DNA of 5,661 bases from Nitrospirota bacterium (GTDB taxonomy: Bacteria; Nitrospirota; Nitrospiria; SBBL01; Manganitrophaceae): contig JAHFEM010000062.1 in the NCBI GenBank assembly GCA_023248505.1, positions 1 through 5,661 on the forward strand, given 5' to 3'. The notes beneath the pieces are model-generated. The model had not been told where the DNA came from, made no database searches, and saw nothing but the letters and a program-made list of their open reading frames with translations. Positions 1 to 5,661 of the stretch are shown piece after piece; position 1 is the stretch's first letter, and the number at the start of each line of letters is the position of its first letter. The translations under genes and the position numbers were made by a program.

Positions 1-167
1 TCAGCTTATTTCAGGCGGTCACGCAGATTAACGAGGCGACCTTGACGTTTCTTCCGAAAATTTTGGCGGTCGCGATCGCGCTCTTGATTTTCGCCCCTTG
101 GATGCTCTCGACCATTATCGAGTTTACGAGCCGTCTGCTGATCAACATCCCCAATTACGTCCACTAG
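1..167 (+). CDS. fliQ: FliQ, flagellar export gate protein (3' end, partial)
   Basis: The left edge cuts this gene. Reading in the frame that begins at base 3 gives 54 residues, starting SLFQAVTQINEATLTFLPK, then a TAG stop at 165-167. FliQ is a small (about 89-residue) two-helix inner-membrane protein of the FliP5-FliQ4-FliR1 export gate of the flagellar type III secretion system. The visible part matches the family: the SxFQAxTQINExTLTFxPK loop, then a hydrophobic helix (ILAVAIALLIFAPWML) and a short amphipathic tail ending NYVH. About 35 N-terminal residues are missing to the left. FliR follows after 13 nt, and the order fliQ-fliR-flhB-flhA supports the call. The paralogous virulence-type SctS is the main alternative, but the flhF/flhG neighbours make flagellar identity near certain. 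Confidence 0.93.
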   Translation, partial: SLFQAVTQINEATLTFLPKILAVAIALLIFAPWMLSTIIEFTSRLLINIPNYVH

Positions 168-170
168 GAG
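166..170 (+). promoter_or_regulatory. Shine-Dalgarno for fliR
   Basis: AGGAG lies 10 nt before the fliR ATG at 181 and shares bases with the fliQ stop codon (TAG at 165-167). This placement supports the ATG at 181 as the start and suggests that fliR translation is coupled to termination on fliQ. Confidence 0.75.
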
Positions 171-180
171 CCGAAACGGT

Positions 181-960
181 ATGTCGTGGGTGCAGCCTCT
201 TTTTCAGTATGAGACCTCGTTCGTGATGATTCTTTTTCGAGTGGGGAGCTTTCTCTCGGCGTTGCCGATGATCGGGGGACGGAGTCTGCCCGGTTTGATC
301 AAGGTTTCATTGGCGCTCGCCGTATCGCTGGTCCTCGTGCCGATTGTCCGGATGCCGCCCCCCCCTTCGACGACTTCAGCCTGGGTGGTCGGTCTGGTGG
401 GAGAGATGCTGATCGGGTGGGTCATCGGACTCGGATCGCAGCTCATTTTTGCCGCCGTCGACCTTGGCGGAGAAATAATGGGCCTTCAGATGGGATTCAA
501 TATCGCCAGTGTTCTCGATCCGACCTCCAACCAACCGGTTCCTCTCATCGAACAATTTTACGCCCTCTTGGCGATTCTCGTCTTTTTTGGAATCCACGCG
601 GACCATCTGGTCATTCAGGCGCTGGTTTACAGCTTCGGTCTGCTTCCCCCCATGGCCTTCACGCCGAACGGGGTCCCGATGGGGTCGCTCGTTCGGACGA
701 CCGGGCAGCTCTTTGTCGTCGGACTGCAGATCGCGATTCCGGTCACATTGGTCCTTCTGCTCGCGAATGTGGCCCTTGGAATTTTGTCGCGCGTCGTTCC
801 CCAGATGAATGTTTGGTTGATGAGTTTCCCGGTCACGATCGGTCTCGGCCTTTTGGTCATGGGGGCGACGCTCTCCCTTTTTATCGCGCTTTTGCAAAAC
901 CAGATGGCCGGATTGGAAGGGACGATCAGGGGTCTGTTGATCGAAATAAAAAAACCGTGA
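181..960 (+). CDS. fliR: FliR, flagellar export gate protein
   Basis: FliR is the single-copy subunit that closes the FliP-FliQ-FliR export gate in the inner membrane, through which rod, hook and filament proteins pass. The 259-residue product has the usual family length (about 250-265) and is almost wholly hydrophobic. Likely membrane segments are near residues 12-30, 36-57, 68-94, 124-154, 176-206 and 211-240. Family hallmarks are QMGFNIASVLDP (103-114), in the place of the usual QMGxxxAxxxDP, and ALGILSRVVPQMNVWLMSF (198-216). The start is the ATG at 181, with AGGAG overlapping the fliQ stop. The gene ends with TGA at 958-960, followed by a 67-nt spacer before flhB, so FliR is not fused to FlhB as in some lineages. 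A run of eight C at 358-365 encodes part of a PPPP stretch (59-62) in a loop between membrane segments; it is a possible slippage site. Confidence 0.96.
   Translation: MSWVQPLFQYETSFVMILFRVGSFLSALPMIGGRSLPGLIKVSLALAVSLVLVPIVRMPPPPSTTSAWVVGLVGEMLIGWVIGLGSQLIFAAVDLGGEIMGLQMGFNIASVLDPTSNQPVPLIEQFYALLAILVFFGIHADHLVIQALVYSFGLLPPMAFTPNGVPMGSLVRTTGQLFVVGLQIAIPVTLVLLLANVALGILSRVVPQMNVWLMSFPVTIGLGLLVMGATLSLFIALLQNQMAGLEGTIRGLLIEIKKP
358..365 (+). repeat. Poly-C tract (8 C) inside fliR
   Basis: Eight consecutive C residues fall within codons for Pro59-Pro62 of FliR. Loss of one C would lead to a TGA at 410-412. Gain of one C would throw reading into a frame that stays open to a TGA at 972-974. As sequenced, the tract keeps fliR intact. 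Whether it varies in length in a population cannot be told from one sequence. Confidence 0.9.
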
Positions 961-969
961 GGCATTCGG

Positions 970-1010
970 CGTGAGGGTGGGGTCAAAAAAACAAGCCTCT
1001 CCACCTCACG
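970..1010 (+). repeat. Imperfect inverted repeat in the fliR-flhB spacer
   Basis: The left arm CGTGAGGGTGG (970-980) pairs with the right arm CCACCTCACG (1001-1010), giving ten Watson-Crick pairs with one bulged G. A G-U and a G-C pair (981/1000 and 982/999) may extend the stem inward, leaving an A-rich loop of about 16 nt. No T-run follows, so it is not an intrinsic terminator on the + strand. It ends 17 nt before the flhB start codon. In the mRNA it could affect flhB initiation or protect a processed 3' end, or it could be a relic of an intergenic repeat. The spacer 961-1027 holds nothing else I can name. Confidence 0.7.
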
Positions 1011-1027
1011 TGATTGGGTATTAGCCG

Positions 1028-2104
1028 ATGGCGTCAGACGATCAGGAACGAACAGAACAGGCCTCTCCAAAGCGGCGTGAAGAGGCGCGGAAGAAGGGAC
1101 AGGTTCCCCGGAGCCGGGAGATTCACTCCGCCGTTCTCATCCTCGGCGGTGTCTTTGGCTTCTCGATGATGGGCCCGATGGTGATCTCGGAGATTCAAAA
1201 GATCATGGTTCAAACCTTAAGCACGCTCTCTTCCACCGCGATGACCGAGGCGTCTTTTTATCAATTAACGACGACCTATTTTTCGAGGACACTCCTGATC
1301 CTTGTGCCGGTGATGGGCGTGCTCGGGATGATCAGTATTGCGGCATCGTTCGGGCAGCATGGCTGGGTCTGGTCGACGGAAGCGATGGCCCCCGACTGGT
1401 CCCGGCTCAATCCGCTGAAGGGGATGCAGAGGCTCTTCTCGCTTCAGGCCGTGGCGGAGTTGATCAAGACGCTGGTCAAATTCCTAGCGGTCGGTGCGCT
1501 CTCCTATCTTCTCATCCGGCAGGCGCTTCCAACGATTTTCACCGCCATCCAATCGGAGCCTTCCCAAATGCCGGCGATCGCGGGCCATGCCATTTATCGG
1601 CTTGCCTTGGCGACCGGCATCCTGATCGCCTTTCTCGGGGTGGCCGATTACCTCTTCCAGTGGTGGTCCCTCGAACGGAGCCTCCGGATGAGCCGGCAAG
1701 AAATGAAAGAAGAGACACGCCAAAGCGAAGGGGATCCGATGATACGGGCCCGTGTCCGGAGCGCTCAGCGGGAGATGGCCCGGAAGCGAATGATGGCCGA
1801 CGTCCCCAAGGCGGACGTCGTTCTGACCAACCCGACCACGCTGGCGGTCGCTCTGATGTATCAGCACGGAAAAATGGATGCGCCGAAGGTGGTGGCAAAG
1901 GGGGCCGGTTTCATCGCGGAGCGCATCCGGGAGATCGCCCGCCAGCATGGTGTGCCGGTCATTGAGAACAAACCGCTGGCCCGCGCCCTTTTCAAGGCGG
2001 TGAGAGTCGGAGACCCCGTTCCATCGAAGCTCTATCGGGCCGTGGCGGAGATCTTGGCGTATGTCTATCGAATAAGAAAGAACACGGGAGGCGGCCGGCG
2101 GTAG
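1028..2104 (+). CDS. flhB: FlhB, export gate protein and substrate-specificity switch (NPTT variant)
   Basis: FlhB binds the FliPQR gate in the inner membrane and switches export from rod/hook to filament substrates after autocleavage between Asn and Pro of an NPTH motif. The 358-residue product has normal family length. Its hydrophilic N-terminus, ASDDQERTEQASPKRREEAR, is typical. Four membrane segments lie near 34-53, 86-108, 141-163 and 188-210, with the conserved LNPLKGMQRLFS (127-138) between the second and third. The linker MSRQEMKEETRQSEGDP (221-237) leads to the cytoplasmic domain. The cleavage motif is NPTT at 268-271 (bases 1829-1840, AAC CCG ACC ACG), so Thr replaces the usual His; Asn and Pro are kept. 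The end, IENKPLARALFKA followed by AVAEILAYVYRI, is canonical. The ATG at 1028 is fixed by an in-frame TAG at 1022-1024. No clear Shine-Dalgarno precedes it, unlike the other starts here. Confidence 0.96.
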   Translation: MASDDQERTEQASPKRREEARKKGQVPRSREIHSAVLILGGVFGFSMMGPMVISEIQKIMVQTLSTLSSTAMTEASFYQLTTTYFSRTLLILVPVMGVLGMISIAASFGQHGWVWSTEAMAPDWSRLNPLKGMQRLFSLQAVAELIKTLVKFLAVGALSYLLIRQALPTIFTAIQSEPSQMPAIAGHAIYRLALATGILIAFLGVADYLFQWWSLERSLRMSRQEMKEETRQSEGDPMIRARVRSAQREMARKRMMADVPKADVVLTNPTTLAVALMYQHGKMDAPKVVAKGAGFIAERIREIARQHGVPVIENKPLARALFKAVRVGDPVPSKLYRAVAEILAYVYRIRKNTGGGRR

Positions 2105-2110
2105 GGGTGA

Positions 2111-2142
2111 AGGGGGAAAATTTTGTTCCGGCCTTTCCCCCT
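2111..2142 (+). repeat. Perfect 9-bp inverted repeat in the flhB-flhA spacer
   Basis: AGGGGGAAA (2111-2119) pairs perfectly with TTTCCCCCT (2134-2142) across a 14-nt loop, starting 6 nt after the flhB stop. A further arm pair, GTGAAG (2107-2112, overlapping the left arm by two bases) with CTTCAC (2160-2165), could form a competing outer stem. No T-run follows the right arm, so it does not look like an intrinsic terminator. The rest of the 79-nt spacer holds a GGATCC palindrome (2145-2150) and the flhA ribosome-binding site. Confidence 0.7.
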
Positions 2143-2172
2143 CCGGATCCCGCCTCACTCTTCACATCACTT

Positions 2173-2176
2173 AGGA
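2173..2176 (+). promoter_or_regulatory. Shine-Dalgarno for flhA
   Basis: AGGA ends 7 nt before the ATG at 2184, in an otherwise AT-rich leader (TTAGGAATTTAAAATG). The spacing supports 2184 as the flhA start. It lies downstream of, and is not paired in, the 2111-2142 stem. Confidence 0.75.
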
Positions 2177-2183
2177 ATTTAAA

Positions 2184-4280
2184 ATGGCTGAAACAATTTC
2201 TGAACAGAGACCGGTCGGCTCCTGGATGAGGAATGGGGATATCGTCCTCAGTCTGGGGGTCGTCGGGATTTTGATGCTGATGATTCTGCCGTTGCCGAGG
2301 GTCCTCCTCGATCTCCTCCTGGCCTTCAACCTGAGCATCGCGCTGATCATTCTCTTCGTTTCGATGTACACCCTTCGCCCGATGGAATTCTCGGCTTTTC
2401 CATCGGTGCTGCTTCTGGTCACCCTCTTTCGCCTCTCGTTGAACATTGCAACGACACGATTGATCCTCCTGCATGGGAACGAAGGGGCCGATGCAGCGGG
2501 GCAGGTGATTAAAACGTTTGGAAACTTCGTCGTCGGCGGCAATTATACCGTCGGGCTGGTCGTTTTCTCCATCCTCATCGTCATTAACTTTGTGGTGATC
2601 ACGAAGGGCGCCGGCCGAATCGCCGAAGTGGCCGCCCGGTTCATGTTGGATGCGATGCCGGGGAAGCAGATGAGCATCGATGCCGATCTCAACGCCGGGC
2701 TGATTGATGAGAAAGAAGCGCGCCAGCGGCGCAAAGCGGTCTCTCAAGAGGCCGACTTCTACGGGGCGATGGACGGCGCGAGCAAGTTCGTGCGAGGCGA
2801 CGCGATCGCCGCGATCCTGATCATTCTCGTCAATATTATCGGCGGGTTGATCATCGGGGTCCTGCAACAGGGAATGGGTCTGATGGCGGCCGCACAGAAC
2901 TACACCCTGCTGACGGTCGGCGAGGGGCTGATTGCGCAGATTCCGGCGTTGATCATCTCAACCTCGGCCGGTATCGTGGTCAGCCGCGCGGCGGCGGACT
3001 CGAACCTCGGCGCGGAGGTGTCCCGCCAGATCTTGGTTCACCCCCGGGCGATCATGGGGGCGGCCTCGATTATTTTCCTTTTCGGTCTGATGCCCGGCCT
3101 TCCCCATTTCGCCTTTCTCCTCCTGGCGGGGGGGATCGGATTTCTCGGCTATACCGCGCAGAAAACCCAAAACGAGGCGACCGCGGTCGCGGCGAAGGAG
3201 GCAAGCAAGCCCGCGCCTCCTCCGGCGGCCGAGAAACAGGAGTGGATCGTCCCGCTCGATCTCATGGAGTTGAATGTCGGCTATGGCCTGATCCCCCTGG
3301 TCGATGAAGCGCAGGAGGGAGAGTTATTAAAGCGCATCAGTGCGATTCGGAAGCAGCTGGCGTCGGAGCTTGGTTTTGTCGTTCCGCCGATCCATATCCG
3401 AGATAACCTTCAGATCAAACCGAACGAGTATATTATCCTGATCAAAGGGATCGAGGTGGCGCGGGGCGATCTGCTCCCCGGTCATTATCTGGCGATGAAC
3501 CCGACCGGAACCGATCGGGGGGTGACCGGGATTCCGACCAAGGAGCCTTGCTTCGGTCTTCCGGCCCTTTGGGTGACGGAGAAAGAAAAAGAGCGCGCCC
3601 AAATCGCCGGATATACCGTGGTCGATACCCCGTCGGTCATTGCGACCCATCTGACCGAGATCCTCCGGAGCCATTCGCACGAGCTCTTGGGACGGCAAGA
3701 AGTGCAGCAACTGATCGACCGTTTTGGAAAAGAGATGCCGAAGGTTGTCGAGGAGTTGATCCCCAACCTTCTTTCTCTGGGCGGGGTGGTGAAGGTTCTC
3801 TGCAACCTGCTCCGCGAGCGGGTCCCGATCCGGGATCTTCGGACGATTTTGGAAACGCTGGCCGATACCGCTCCGGCGACAAAAGATCCCGATCTGTTGA
3901 CCGAGTCGGTCCGCCAGGCCTTGGGCCGGACCATCACCCGGCAGCATCAAACCCCCGATCGGACCCTGCCGGTCATCAGCATCGATCCGCAGCTAGACCA
4001 TCGCATTGCGTCCGCCATCCAACAGAGCGGACAGAATTCCGTTTTAACCTTGGATCCCGCGTTGGCTCAGAAAATCATCCTGCGAATCCGGCAGGCGGTC
4101 GAACAGGTCTCGATGAAGGGGACGTCTCCTGTCATCCTCTGCTCTCCGATGATCCGGCCGCATCTACGGAAGCTGATCGAACGGTTTATTCCGAGTTTGG
4201 TGATCCTTTCTTCGAGCGAGGTGGTCTCGCCGATTCGAATCCAGTCGATCGAAACTGTGAAGGTGACCGATGCAGATTAG
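2184..4280 (+). CDS. flhA: FlhA, flagellar export engine (FHIPEP family)
   Basis: FlhA forms the nonameric ring of the flagellar type III export apparatus. Its membrane part is thought to couple proton flow to export, and its cytoplasmic part docks chaperone-substrate complexes. The 698-residue protein has normal length. About eight membrane segments lie near 19-37, 42-62, 70-90, 112-138, 206-226, 242-264, 287-303 and 305-324. The FHIPEP-family loop (about 139-205) includes GRIAEVAARFMLDAMPGKQM and ends at KFVRGDAIA, whose Asp206 matches the acidic residue linked to proton coupling in Salmonella FlhA. A Pro/Ala-rich linker (about 335-352) joins the cytoplasmic domain, which carries DNLQIKPNEYIILIKG (407-422), LLGRQEVQQL (501-510) and VLCNLLRERVPIRDLRTILE (538-557). 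The gene ends with TAG at 4278-4280, beyond the flhF start at 4270. Nothing is truncated or missing. Confidence 0.98.
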   Translation: MAETISEQRPVGSWMRNGDIVLSLGVVGILMLMILPLPRVLLDLLLAFNLSIALIILFVSMYTLRPMEFSAFPSVLLLVTLFRLSLNIATTRLILLHGNEGADAAGQVIKTFGNFVVGGNYTVGLVVFSILIVINFVVITKGAGRIAEVAARFMLDAMPGKQMSIDADLNAGLIDEKEARQRRKAVSQEADFYGAMDGASKFVRGDAIAAILIILVNIIGGLIIGVLQQGMGLMAAAQNYTLLTVGEGLIAQIPALIISTSAGIVVSRAAADSNLGAEVSRQILVHPRAIMGAASIIFLFGLMPGLPHFAFLLLAGGIGFLGYTAQKTQNEATAVAAKEASKPAPPPAAEKQEWIVPLDLMELNVGYGLIPLVDEAQEGELLKRISAIRKQLASELGFVVPPIHIRDNLQIKPNEYIILIKGIEVARGDLLPGHYLAMNPTGTDRGVTGIPTKEPCFGLPALWVTEKEKERAQIAGYTVVDTPSVIATHLTEILRSHSHELLGRQEVQQLIDRFGKEMPKVVEELIPNLLSLGGVVKVLCNLLRERVPIRDLRTILETLADTAPATKDPDLLTESVRQALGRTITRQHQTPDRTLPVISIDPQLDHRIASAIQQSGQNSVLTLDPALAQKIILRIRQAVEQVSMKGTSPVILCSPMIRPHLRKLIERFIPSLVILSSSEVVSPIRIQSIETVKVTDAD
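4258..4265 (+). promoter_or_regulatory. Shine-Dalgarno for flhF inside the flhA end
   Basis: TGAAGGTG, with its AGGTG core at 4261-4265, lies 4 nt before the ATG at 4270, within the last codons of flhA. It supports 4270 as the flhF start and fits translational coupling of flhA and flhF. Confidence 0.6.
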
Positions 4281-5493
4281 AAAATATGAAGTGTTTGAGA
4301 TTGCGGAGGCGCTCCAGGCGATCAAGAAAGAGATGGGGCCCGACGCCGTCATCTTGTCGACGCGAGAGATCCGGAAGGGAGGCTTCGGTCTCTTCAGCCG
4401 TCCGATGATCGAAGTTACCGCGGCCGTCGATCCGCCCAGTCCGATCGAGGAGAAATCGTCCCGCCGGGACGTCTCTCCAGCGCAATACGATGCGTTTGGC
4501 GATCTTTTGGAAGAGGCGGGCCGGACGGGGCGGGGAGATCCTGCGATCGGCTCCATTTTGGAAGAGCTTCGCGCCTTGAAGGAATCGGTCGATGTTCTTC
4601 GCGCTGTAAACGCGCCCTCTCAGAGCGCCGCGTGGTCTCGGCTTCATGAGACCTGTCAGGAGATGAAGGAGATGATGAAAGGGCGGACCCATTCTGCGGA
4701 ACAGGGCGGGACGCCGGATCTTCATCCGACGCTGGCGGCGATTCTCCAGCGCTTAATTTCGCGCGGCGTCGATCAAACGATCGCCTCCGATCTGCTTCAG
4801 ATGATGAATCGGAAGCTGGGGCCGGAGGAGCTCTGGAAGGAGGACTTTGTCGAGAATTATTTGAAGGAGATGATCAAGTCGATGGTCCAAGCGTCGCTGG
4901 TGATGGAGCGCCGGGAGCAGGGGGGAAAGGTGGTCGCATTGATCGGCCCGACCGGCGTCGGCAAGACCACCACGGTGGCAAAGCTGGCGGCGCATCAATT
5001 TCGGAAAAAGGGGAAGGTCACCTTGGCAACGCTCGATACCTATCGGGTGGGGGCGGTGGAGCAACTTAAAATTTACGCCAAAATTATCGGGGCCCCGGTG
5101 GTGGTTTCGGAGAACCAACTCCGGGAGGTCGTGGCCCGCCGGCAGGCGGGAGACCTGATCCTCATCGATACCGCCGGCCGAAGTCATCTGAATCCCTCCC
5201 AATTAGAGGAACTCAAGATCCTCTCTCGGATCGGGACGCCGGTCGAGACCCATCTGGTCCTCTCGTCCAACACCCGGGAGCGCGATCTGAACGAGATCAT
5301 CGATCGATTCTCTTCCATTCCCATTCACTATTTTCTTTTTACCAAAACAGATGAAACCCGAAGCTACGGGTCCCTCCTGACCGCAATGAGAAAGAAAGGA
5401 AAGCCGCTTTCGTATCTGACCACGGGACAGCGGGTTCCGGAGGATATCGAGATCGCAACCCCCAAACGGATCGCAGAACTTGTGCTGAATTGA
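4270..5493 (+). CDS. flhF: FlhF, SRP-type GTPase for flagellar placement
   Basis: FlhF is a signal-recognition-particle-type GTPase that dimerises on GTP and marks the membrane site, often the pole, where a flagellum is built. The 407-residue protein has three parts. The N-terminal B domain starts MQIRKYEVFEIAEALQAIKK and carries GPDAVILSTREI (23-34) and IEVTAAVD (47-54), both family hallmarks. A variable, charged linker spans about 55-150. The NG domain follows: helical N part about 150-215, P-loop GPTGVGKTTT (226-235), DTYRVGAVEQL (256-266) as in SRP GTPases, DTAGRS (300-305), the guanine-specificity motif TKTD (358-361, TKLD in many relatives), and the closing GQRVPEDIEIATP (386-398). The first 11 nt overlap flhA, and flhG follows after 11 nt. 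FtsY and Ffh are excluded by the B domain and the flagellar context. Confidence 0.97.
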   Translation: MQIRKYEVFEIAEALQAIKKEMGPDAVILSTREIRKGGFGLFSRPMIEVTAAVDPPSPIEEKSSRRDVSPAQYDAFGDLLEEAGRTGRGDPAIGSILEELRALKESVDVLRAVNAPSQSAAWSRLHETCQEMKEMMKGRTHSAEQGGTPDLHPTLAAILQRLISRGVDQTIASDLLQMMNRKLGPEELWKEDFVENYLKEMIKSMVQASLVMERREQGGKVVALIGPTGVGKTTTVAKLAAHQFRKKGKVTLATLDTYRVGAVEQLKIYAKIIGAPVVVSENQLREVVARRQAGDLILIDTAGRSHLNPSQLEELKILSRIGTPVETHLVLSSNTRERDLNEIIDRFSSIPIHYFLFTKTDETRSYGSLLTAMRKKGKPLSYLTTGQRVPEDIEIATPKRIAELVLN

Positions 5494-5500
5494 AAGGAAG
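5494..5500 (+). promoter_or_regulatory. Shine-Dalgarno for flhG
   Basis: AAGGAAG directly follows the flhF stop (TGA 5491-5493) and stands 4 nt before the ATG at 5505; its AGGA core leaves 6 nt. This strong site supports the 5505 start. Confidence 0.8.
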
Positions 5501-5504
5501 ACCA

Positions 5505-5661
5505 ATGGATCAAGCAAAAACGTTAAGGAAATGGGTCGGTGATGCTTCAGGCGCGCCCCGGCTGCCGAGGGTCATCGCGGTGACCAGCGGAAAGGGAGGG
5601 GTCGGAAAGACGAATGTCGTCGCAAACTTGGCCGTGGCCTTCTCCCAACTGGGGCAGCGCG
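5505..5661 (+). CDS. flhG: FlhG (FleN/YlxH), MinD-type ATPase, 5' end only
   Basis: FlhG is a MinD/ParA-family ATPase that limits flagellar number and stimulates the FlhF GTPase. Only 52 codons are present before the right edge cuts the gene; a full FlhG has about 270-300 residues. The product begins MDQAKTLRKW, which contains the DQAxxLR motif (2-8), known in this family as the helix that activates FlhF. After a short linker come the first beta strand (VIAVTSG) and the deviant Walker A motif KGGVGKT (30-36) with the signature lysine typical of MinD-type ATPases, then NVVANLAVAFSQLGQR. The start at 5505 has a strong Shine-Dalgarno and lies 11 nt after flhF. A plain MinD or ParA is less likely because of the DQAxxLR motif and the flhF neighbour. 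Confidence 0.95.
   Translation, partial: MDQAKTLRKWVGDASGAPRLPRVIAVTSGKGGVGKTNVVANLAVAFSQLGQR

Noticed and set aside
376..897. − strand open frame (173 codons) opposite fliR
   Set aside because: The product is a low-complexity hydrophilic sequence opposite membrane-protein codons; there is no sign of its own ribosome-binding site or domain.
948..974. A7 run near the fliR end followed by a hairpin, resembling a −1 frameshift signal
   Set aside because: The spacing to the stem (about 15 nt) is longer than usual, and a −1 shift would only alter and lengthen the FliR tail by a few residues, ending at 974. There is no plausible benefit, so chance is preferred.
2111..2142. Intrinsic terminator between flhB and flhA
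   Set aside because: There is a good stem but no T-run after either arm on either strand, and the downstream gene belongs to the same functional operon.
72..2809. Three GCGATCGC octamers (72-79, 1574-1581, 2802-2809), resembling cyanobacterial HIP1
   Set aside because: All lie within coding sequence and fit a general richness in GATC/CGATCG-containing codon pairs here; three copies are too few for a HIP1-like claim, and nothing else suggests cyanobacteria.
1992..2867. Long − strand open frame (291 codons) across the flhB end and flhA start
   Set aside because: The product is extremely charged and rich in D, Q, H and R, with no recognisable domain. It lies opposite two clear genes and is the usual antisense shadow of GC-rich hydrophobic coding sequence.
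3548..4408. Long + strand open frame (286 codons) inside flhA running into flhF
   Set aside because: It is out of frame with two well-matched genes and its product is Arg/Ser/Pro/Gly-rich, as expected of a shifted frame in GC-rich DNA.

Overview
The window is a segment of a flagellar export and placement operon. All genes lie on the + strand, in the order fliQ (3' end only), fliR, flhB, flhA, flhF, flhG (5' end only). This order is widespread in Gram-negative bacteria with FlhF/FlhG-controlled, often polar, flagella. The DNA looks GC-rich with uniform codon use, and I see no sign of a mobile element, prophage, CRISPR array or RNA gene. The host is probably a motile Gram-negative bacterium. 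Gene order and protein style would suit Nitrospirota or a deltaproteobacterial-type lineage, but this is a weak guess that the sequence alone cannot settle.

Layout: bases 1-167 encode the C-terminal 54 residues of FliQ. FliR (181-960) follows after 13 nt, with a Shine-Dalgarno overlapping the fliQ stop codon. A 67-nt spacer (961-1027) with an imperfect inverted repeat precedes FlhB (1028-2104). A 79-nt spacer (2105-2183) with a 9-bp G-run/C-run inverted repeat precedes FlhA (2184-4280). FlhF (4270-5493) overlaps the end of flhA by 11 nt. FlhG starts at 5505 and runs off the right edge.

How the genes work together: FliQ and FliR (with FliP, presumably just upstream) and FlhB form the membrane-embedded export gate of the flagellar type III secretion system. 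FlhA forms the cytoplasmic ring and proton-driven export engine. FlhB also switches substrate specificity from rod/hook to filament proteins through autocleavage at an NPTH-type motif. FlhF (SRP-type GTPase) and FlhG (MinD-type ATPase) set where and how many flagella are built; FlhG stimulates FlhF through its N-terminal DQAxxLR motif, which is visible here.

Points worth a second look: FlhB carries NPTT where NPTH is canonical, at residues 268-271. fliR contains an eight-C homopolymer that could slip. The two real gaps in the operon, on either side of flhB, both hold inverted repeats of similar style (GTGA + G-run ... C-rich + CTCAC). I found no evidence of an undescribed system; this is a well-known flagellar gene cluster.
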